This document shows positions 5,966 to 8,986 of a stretch of DNA of 8,986 nucleotides, piece after piece. Location: contig JAHZHK010000091.1 in the NCBI GenBank assembly GCA_019420325.1, positions 1,985 to 10,970 of the forward strand, written 5' to 3'. Position numbers and translations under genes: made by a program. The notes under the pieces were generated by a model, which saw only the letters and a list, made by a program, of their open reading frames with translations, was not told the origin of the DNA and did not search any database. Each line of letters starts with the position of its first letter. The first letter of the stretch is position 1. The stretch comes from Coriobacteriaceae bacterium. Lineage in GTDB: Bacteria > Actinomycetota > Coriobacteriia > Coriobacteriales > UMGS124.

Positions 5966-6229
5966 TTACATTCCAGGAATCTTGTCGAAATGCTCGCCTT
6001 GCACCGCGCGGTTCCACGCGGCATAGACTTCTTCCTCGTGCAAGGCAAGCCAGCCAACAACGATCTTCAGCTGCCTGCGTGGAAGCGAGCCCGCCAGAAG
6101 CTCTCCGTCCACACCAACCGAAGCCTCATATTCGCCGTAGTACACATGTACATGAGGTTTGTTGTGCTGCTGCGTATCTCGAAAGAGCATGTAGACGATG
6201 ATGCCGGCAAAACGCGACAACTCTGGCAT
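5966..6229 (-). CDS. DUF4160 domain protein
   Basis: This 87-residue protein has the DUF4160 signature over nearly its whole length: MPELSRFAGIIVYMLFRDT, then NKPHVHVYYGEYEASVGV with conserved His residues and YGEY, then the LPRRQLKIVVGWLALHEEE helix and a C-terminal KIPGM. ATG 6229 has AGGAGG 4 nt upstream. It is the first gene of a two-gene unit with DUF2442. No catalytic activity is established for the family as far as I know; small basic DUF4160 proteins are often guessed to be one half of a toxin-antitoxin pair. I see no clear promoter; TACAAT on the minus strand near 6274-6269 could be a -10, but without a well-spaced -35. Confidence 0.88.
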   Translation of the reverse strand: MPELSRFAGIIVYMLFRDTQQHNKPHVHVYYGEYEASVGVDGELLAGSLPRRQLKIVVGWLALHEEEVYAAWNRAVQGEHFDKIPGM

Positions 6230-6381
6230 GGGACCTCCTCAGCATCTATGACAGCTTCCTACGCCTGATTGTAATGCCCATCAGCATGCAAGCTCATCCG
6301 CCAGTCATAAAAAGAGCGGCCCAATTTCGTTTTAGGGGCCCGGTTCTCACGCCAGCCATCCCCATCTCGCCGAATCGCACC

Positions 6382-6420
6382 AAAAAGCGGGCCAGCCTCC
6401 ATGTTCGGAAGCTGGCCCGC
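6382..6420 (-). terminator. Intrinsic terminator of the cyclophilin gene, copy of the one at 5574
   Basis: On the minus strand a 14-bp stem (6420-6407 with 6400-6387; one U-G pair) and loop GAACAT is followed by five Ts. It starts 27 bp after the cyclophilin stop. Bases 6382-6418 are identical to 5575-5611, including the loop, which an independently evolved terminator would not share. Confidence 0.9.
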
Positions 6421-6447
6421 TTGCGAGCTAGGCGTTGTGGGTTGCCC

Positions 6448-6969
6448 TTAGCACTTCTCGGGCTCGGGGTACTCCACGCCGAAGGTCTCGACGGTGACCT
6501 TCTTCATGACCTGGGGGGTCAGGGGCTTGTCGTTGGGGCCACGACGCGTGTTGGCGATGGCGTCCACGACCTCCATGCCCTCGAGCACCTTGCCGAAGGC
6601 GGCGTACTGGCCGTCGAGGTGCGGCGAGTTCTTGTGCATGATGAAGAACTGGCTACCGGCGCTGTTGGGCATCATGGTGCGGGCCATGGAGAGAACGCCG
6701 CGGTCGTGCTTGAGATCATTCTTGAAGCCATTGCGCGTGAACTCGCCCTTAATGCTGTAGCCGGGACCGCCCGTGCCCATGCCCTTGGGGTCGCCGCCCT
6801 GAATCATGAAGCCGGGGATGACGCGGTGGAAAATGACACCGTCGTAGTAGCCCTTGTTAATGAGGCTGATGAAGTTGTTAACGGTGTTGGGGGCAATCTC
6901 GGGGTAAAGCTCGGCCTTGATGGTGCCGCCATCTTCCATCTCGATGGTGACGATGGGGTTCTGTGCCAT
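6448..6969 (-). CDS. Cyclophilin-type peptidyl-prolyl cis-trans isomerase, cytoplasmic
   Basis: The enzyme has 173 residues, the size of a single-domain bacterial cyclophilin (PpiB-like). It catalyses cis-trans isomerisation of Xaa-Pro bonds and helps protein folding. Family motifs are all present: FHRVIPGFMIQGGDP (47-61) with the catalytic Arg R49 and F54, M55 and Q57, matching CypA R55, F60, M61 and Q63; MARTMMPNSAGSQFFIMH (95-112); and HLDGQYAAFGKV (117-128). The Trp that binds cyclosporin in human CypA (W121) aligns with H117, so weak drug binding is expected. There is no signal peptide. ATG 6969 has AAGGAG 9 nt upstream. It is a single-gene unit with its own terminator. Confidence 0.96.
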   Translation of the reverse strand: MAQNPIVTIEMEDGGTIKAELYPEIAPNTVNNFISLINKGYYDGVIFHRVIPGFMIQGGDPKGMGTGGPGYSIKGEFTRNGFKNDLKHDRGVLSMARTMMPNSAGSQFFIMHKNSPHLDGQYAAFGKVLEGMEVVDAIANTRRGPNDKPLTPQVMKKVTVETFGVEYPEPEKC

Positions 6970-7030
6970 AGCGCACGCTCCTTAAATCACGGGTCCGATA
7001 CACACGCGTACAACGATACCCCAAACCAGC

Positions 7031-7059
7031 GCCTGGCAAAACGTCTTTCTTGCCAAGGC
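7031..7059. promoter_or_regulatory. Imperfect inverted repeat upstream of the cyclophilin gene
   Basis: GCCTGGCAA (7031-7039) and TTGCCAAGGC (7050-7059) can pair as a 9-bp stem with one bulged base and a 10-nt loop, 62 bp upstream of the cyclophilin start. No T-run follows on either strand. It could be an operator or a leader hairpin. A poor promoter, TTGCCA with TATCGT at a 15-nt spacer, overlaps its start-proximal (left) arm on the minus strand. The rest of 6970-7210 shows nothing recognisable apart from a possible terminator near 7165-7135. Confidence 0.35.
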
Positions 7060-7134
7060 CGCAAGATTCCGCCCACAAACTAAGGAGCGCAGGCCAATCG
7101 GGAACCTAGCCCGACGCATGTCACACTTCCTTGA

Positions 7135-7165
7135 AAACAACTCGACGAGCGTCACCCTATGCTCG
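7135..7165 (-). terminator. Possible weak terminator of the SPFH gene
   Basis: On the minus strand CGAGC, a 10-nt loop and GCTCG form a 5-bp stem, followed by TCGAG and TTGTTTTC. It lies about 45 bp after the SPFH stop. The stem is short and the T-run interrupted, so this is tentative. Confidence 0.3.
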
Positions 7166-7210
7166 AAAAGAAAACCCAACCCGACAATCGTCCCGACTCT
7201 CAACTGACTT

Positions 7211-8410
7211 CTACAATCCAAGCACCTCGCGCTTTTTTGCATCGAACTCCTCTTGGGAAAGAACGCCCACGTCCAAGAGTTCCTTGAGTTTCTTGAGCAT
7301 CTCAAGTTGCTCATCAAGTGATGCGGTTGTCGATGGCGAGCCGGCGGGAGGTTCCTCTGCCATATCCAAATTGGCCGCATTCCCACCAGTCGCACCAGCA
7401 TTCGGTGCAAACGAGGCGTTGCGGGCACCGAGCCCAGAGGCAAGATTCATGCCAAACAGCATCCCACCGCCGTCTCCCAGACCGTTTTCGCGCACGCCTT
7501 CGGCAATCGCCTGCTGAGCAGCAACGTCAGACGCATGCTGTGACACGTCCTCATATGCCGCGACATTCATCTTACGCTCGGCAAACCGACGCACCAGCTC
7601 GCGCGACTCATCGGACATCTCAATATTCTCAACGGCAATCGCACAGAGCTGTAAGCCAAAACGCTCCCGCCAGGTACTTGCATTTCCCGCGCCTTGCTCG
7701 ATGGTCCTCACAATCTCATCCGCGTGCGAAGGAAGATGAGAAACACGGCATGTTTGGGAAAGCACATTGACCGCAACAGTGAACGAATGCAGCAGCTCTA
7801 CCACCAGCTGCTCACGTGCCTGCTTGTCATCCAGCGAATACTCAATCACATTCGCCGGGACAAAACTGCGCAAGAACCGCGTGGGGTCGCAGACTTGAAC
7901 AGAAAATGTTCCAAACGCGAAAACTTCGAGGTCAACACTGTAAAATTGATCGTTATATACCAGCGGGCCACGAGTACCGAACTTTAGACCTCGAATCTCT
8001 CTAAGGTTGACGAACGCTACGCGCTTCTCTTGGGGCGACAGGCCAGAAAAAGCAACGCGCGAAGCCGTCGTTTGCAGAAGACCGGCTGCCCCCTGTTTGT
8101 TCAGGCTCTCGTAGTCAAAAACGCTGAGCTCACCGTTTCGATACGCAAACCCACCGGGCTCGGTAATGATGCACTCGATACCCGCCTGGCTATACACGAA
8201 GGCAGCCGTGTTCTCAGGAACAAAAAGCAGAGATCCGTTTGAAATCACGTCTTCGGACCCCTGGTTGCCGCCACGTCCATTCTGCTCGTCCTTGCGCACG
8301 CCAGGCGCAACAACCGTATGCTCGTCAAAAGGCCCTGCGGTAATGATGTCTTTCCACTGGTCAGCAAAAACACCGCCAACGGAATCAAAGATGGAGTCGA
8401 GAATGCCCAT
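7211..8410 (-). CDS. SPFH domain protein with C-terminal SHOCT domain (YdjI/COG4260-like)
   Basis: The protein has 399 residues. The N-terminus MGILDSIFDSVGGVFADQW is probably an amphipathic membrane-contact helix. Residues about 30-300 form an SPFH (stomatin/prohibitin-like) domain of the YdjI/COG4260 group, including SNGSLLFVPENTAAFVYSQ, the YNDQFYSVDLEVFAFGTFSV strands and a conserved-looking WRERFGLQLCAIAVENIEMS. A Gly/Ala/Asn-rich linker (about 305-350) leads to a SHOCT domain at 365-399 (LDEQLEMLKKLKELLDVGVL, SQEEFDAKKREVLGL). SPFH proteins form oligomeric rings or scaffolds on membranes; in Bacillus, YdjI works with PspA in envelope stress, and a similar role here is inference. ATG 8410 has GAGGAT about 7 nt upstream, overlapping the stop codon of the zinc-ribbon gene, with 10 bp between the two genes, so they form an operon. 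Confidence 0.88.
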   Translation of the reverse strand: MGILDSIFDSVGGVFADQWKDIITAGPFDEHTVVAPGVRKDEQNGRGGNQGSEDVISNGSLLFVPENTAAFVYSQAGIECIITEPGGFAYRNGELSVFDYESLNKQGAAGLLQTTASRVAFSGLSPQEKRVAFVNLREIRGLKFGTRGPLVYNDQFYSVDLEVFAFGTFSVQVCDPTRFLRSFVPANVIEYSLDDKQAREQLVVELLHSFTVAVNVLSQTCRVSHLPSHADEIVRTIEQGAGNASTWRERFGLQLCAIAVENIEMSDESRELVRRFAERKMNVAAYEDVSQHASDVAAQQAIAEGVRENGLGDGGGMLFGMNLASGLGARNASFAPNAGATGGNAANLDMAEEPPAGSPSTTASLDEQLEMLKKLKELLDVGVLSQEEFDAKKREVLGL

Positions 8411-8420
8411 GAGTCAATCC

Positions 8421-8984
8421 TCACATTGTTTGCTTGGTATCACAGTACGAGCAGGTCACCATACGTCCTTCCACGCCTGACAGGGGCGCATGGCAAGCCC
8501 GGCACTTCCCTGCAACCATCTTGGGCTTTTGGCGGTTAGAAGACGCAACCTGTTGTTCGGTGTCACGCTCAAGCTCCTTGCGGCCCGATTTATGACGCCT
8601 TTCATCCCGAACTTCCCGGGCGGCATGACATATCTCTTCGGCCCATACGCGCGCCAAGCGCTCGGGGTCGTTCCCGAAATAAAACCTGAGCGTCTCGCTC
8701 TTGAACACGACGTCGAGATACCAGCTAAAGAACTTCTTTTTGACCTCAACACAAGGTTTTCCCTGCTCAAACACGATTTGCGAAAGAGGGCAGTAGTCGT
8801 GCCTGCGTGTCTTCTTTAAAAAGCCTTCGTCTACCTCAATGTCCAGAATAAGACTGGATTGCGTTAAAACAAGCTCTTCAAGAGACTCATTTCCCCCGAC
8901 CTTGTCAACACTGACCTCGCTCGATCGAAGCAAGACCGTCTCACCCGGCCCGAGTTCCTTCTGGCCCACCGAGATGCCTTCCAT
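8421..8984 (-). CDS. Zinc-ribbon protein of an SPFH operon, probably near-complete
   Basis: From ATG 8984 the protein has 187 residues, but only two bases remain upstream, so neither the ribosome site nor a longer N-terminus can be checked. The N-terminal part (about 1-120) is beta-rich and looks like a PH/GRAM-like domain: ETVLLRSSEVSVDKV, SLEELVLTQSSLILDIEV, VEVKKKFFSWYLDVVFKSETLRFYFGN and a helix RLARVWAEEICHAA. A charged linker follows (about 121-155). The C-terminus is a zinc ribbon with C161-x2-C164 and C178-x2-C181 (CRACHAPL, CSYCDTKQ). It is co-transcribed with the SPFH gene 10 bp downstream. The PH-like call is by pattern only and uncertain; the zinc ribbon is clear. A membrane-associated partner of the SPFH protein is the most likely role. 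Confidence 0.8.
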   Translation of the reverse strand: MEGISVGQKELGPGETVLLRSSEVSVDKVGGNESLEELVLTQSSLILDIEVDEGFLKKTRRHDYCPLSQIVFEQGKPCVEVKKKFFSWYLDVVFKSETLRFYFGNDPERLARVWAEEICHAAREVRDERRHKSGRKELERDTEQQVASSNRQKPKMVAGKCRACHAPLSGVEGRMVTCSYCDTKQTM

Positions 8985-8986
8985 GG

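Noticed and set aside
6274..7083. Plus-strand open frame (269 codons) opposite the cyclophilin gene
   Set aside because: It is antisense to an unmistakable cyclophilin, begins in a terminator region and shows no domain.

Overview
The window is GC-rich bacterial DNA, about 57-60% GC by eye. It most likely comes from a gut actinobacterium of the class Coriobacteriia (Collinsella, Olsenella or Eggerthellaceae type). The assignment rests on three things: a Tat-exported FMN/FAD flavoprotein reductase beside a 12-helix membrane LuxR regulator, which is a hallmark combination of that class; a typical gut bile salt hydrolase; and strong AAGGAGG ribosome sites. No rRNA, tRNA, CRISPR array or transposase gene is visible.

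Layout from left to right. (1) 1-1664, minus strand: a flavin reductase with a Tat signal, a covalent-FMN domain and an FAD domain; its C-terminus lies off the left edge. (2) 1665-2267: a 603-bp divergent intergenic region with dyads, a candidate extended -10 promoter and a 66-bp tandem repeat that duplicates the regulator's ribosome site and GTG start. (3) 2268-3767, plus strand: a LuxR-family regulator with 12 predicted membrane helices and a C-terminal HTH. (4) 3768-4368: non-coding DNA filled largely by degenerate repeats of about 75 bp. (5) 4369-5319, plus strand: a complete bile salt hydrolase with a strong terminator. (6) 5394-5573: an AT-richer island between convergent genes, carrying a near-perfect 33-bp palindrome and a third copy of its arm. 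(7) 5645-6229, minus strand: a two-gene DUF4160-DUF2442 unit of the kind often suspected to be a toxin-antitoxin pair. (8) 6448-6969, minus strand: a cytoplasmic cyclophilin. (9) 7211-8984, minus strand: two genes, a zinc-ribbon protein and an SPFH-SHOCT protein, resembling membrane-stress modules around Bacillus YdjI.

How the genes may work together. The divergent reductase and regulator probably form one unit in which the membrane regulator senses a small molecule and switches on an anaerobic respiratory reductase. Residues expected for fumarate reduction are not at their usual places, so the substrate is probably something else. The bile salt hydrolase has its own leader and terminator and looks independent. 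The DUF4160-DUF2442 unit is bracketed by two identical 37-bp terminator sequences, so it looks like a cassette that could be gained or lost by recombination. The SPFH and zinc-ribbon genes are closely spaced and probably make one membrane-associated complex.
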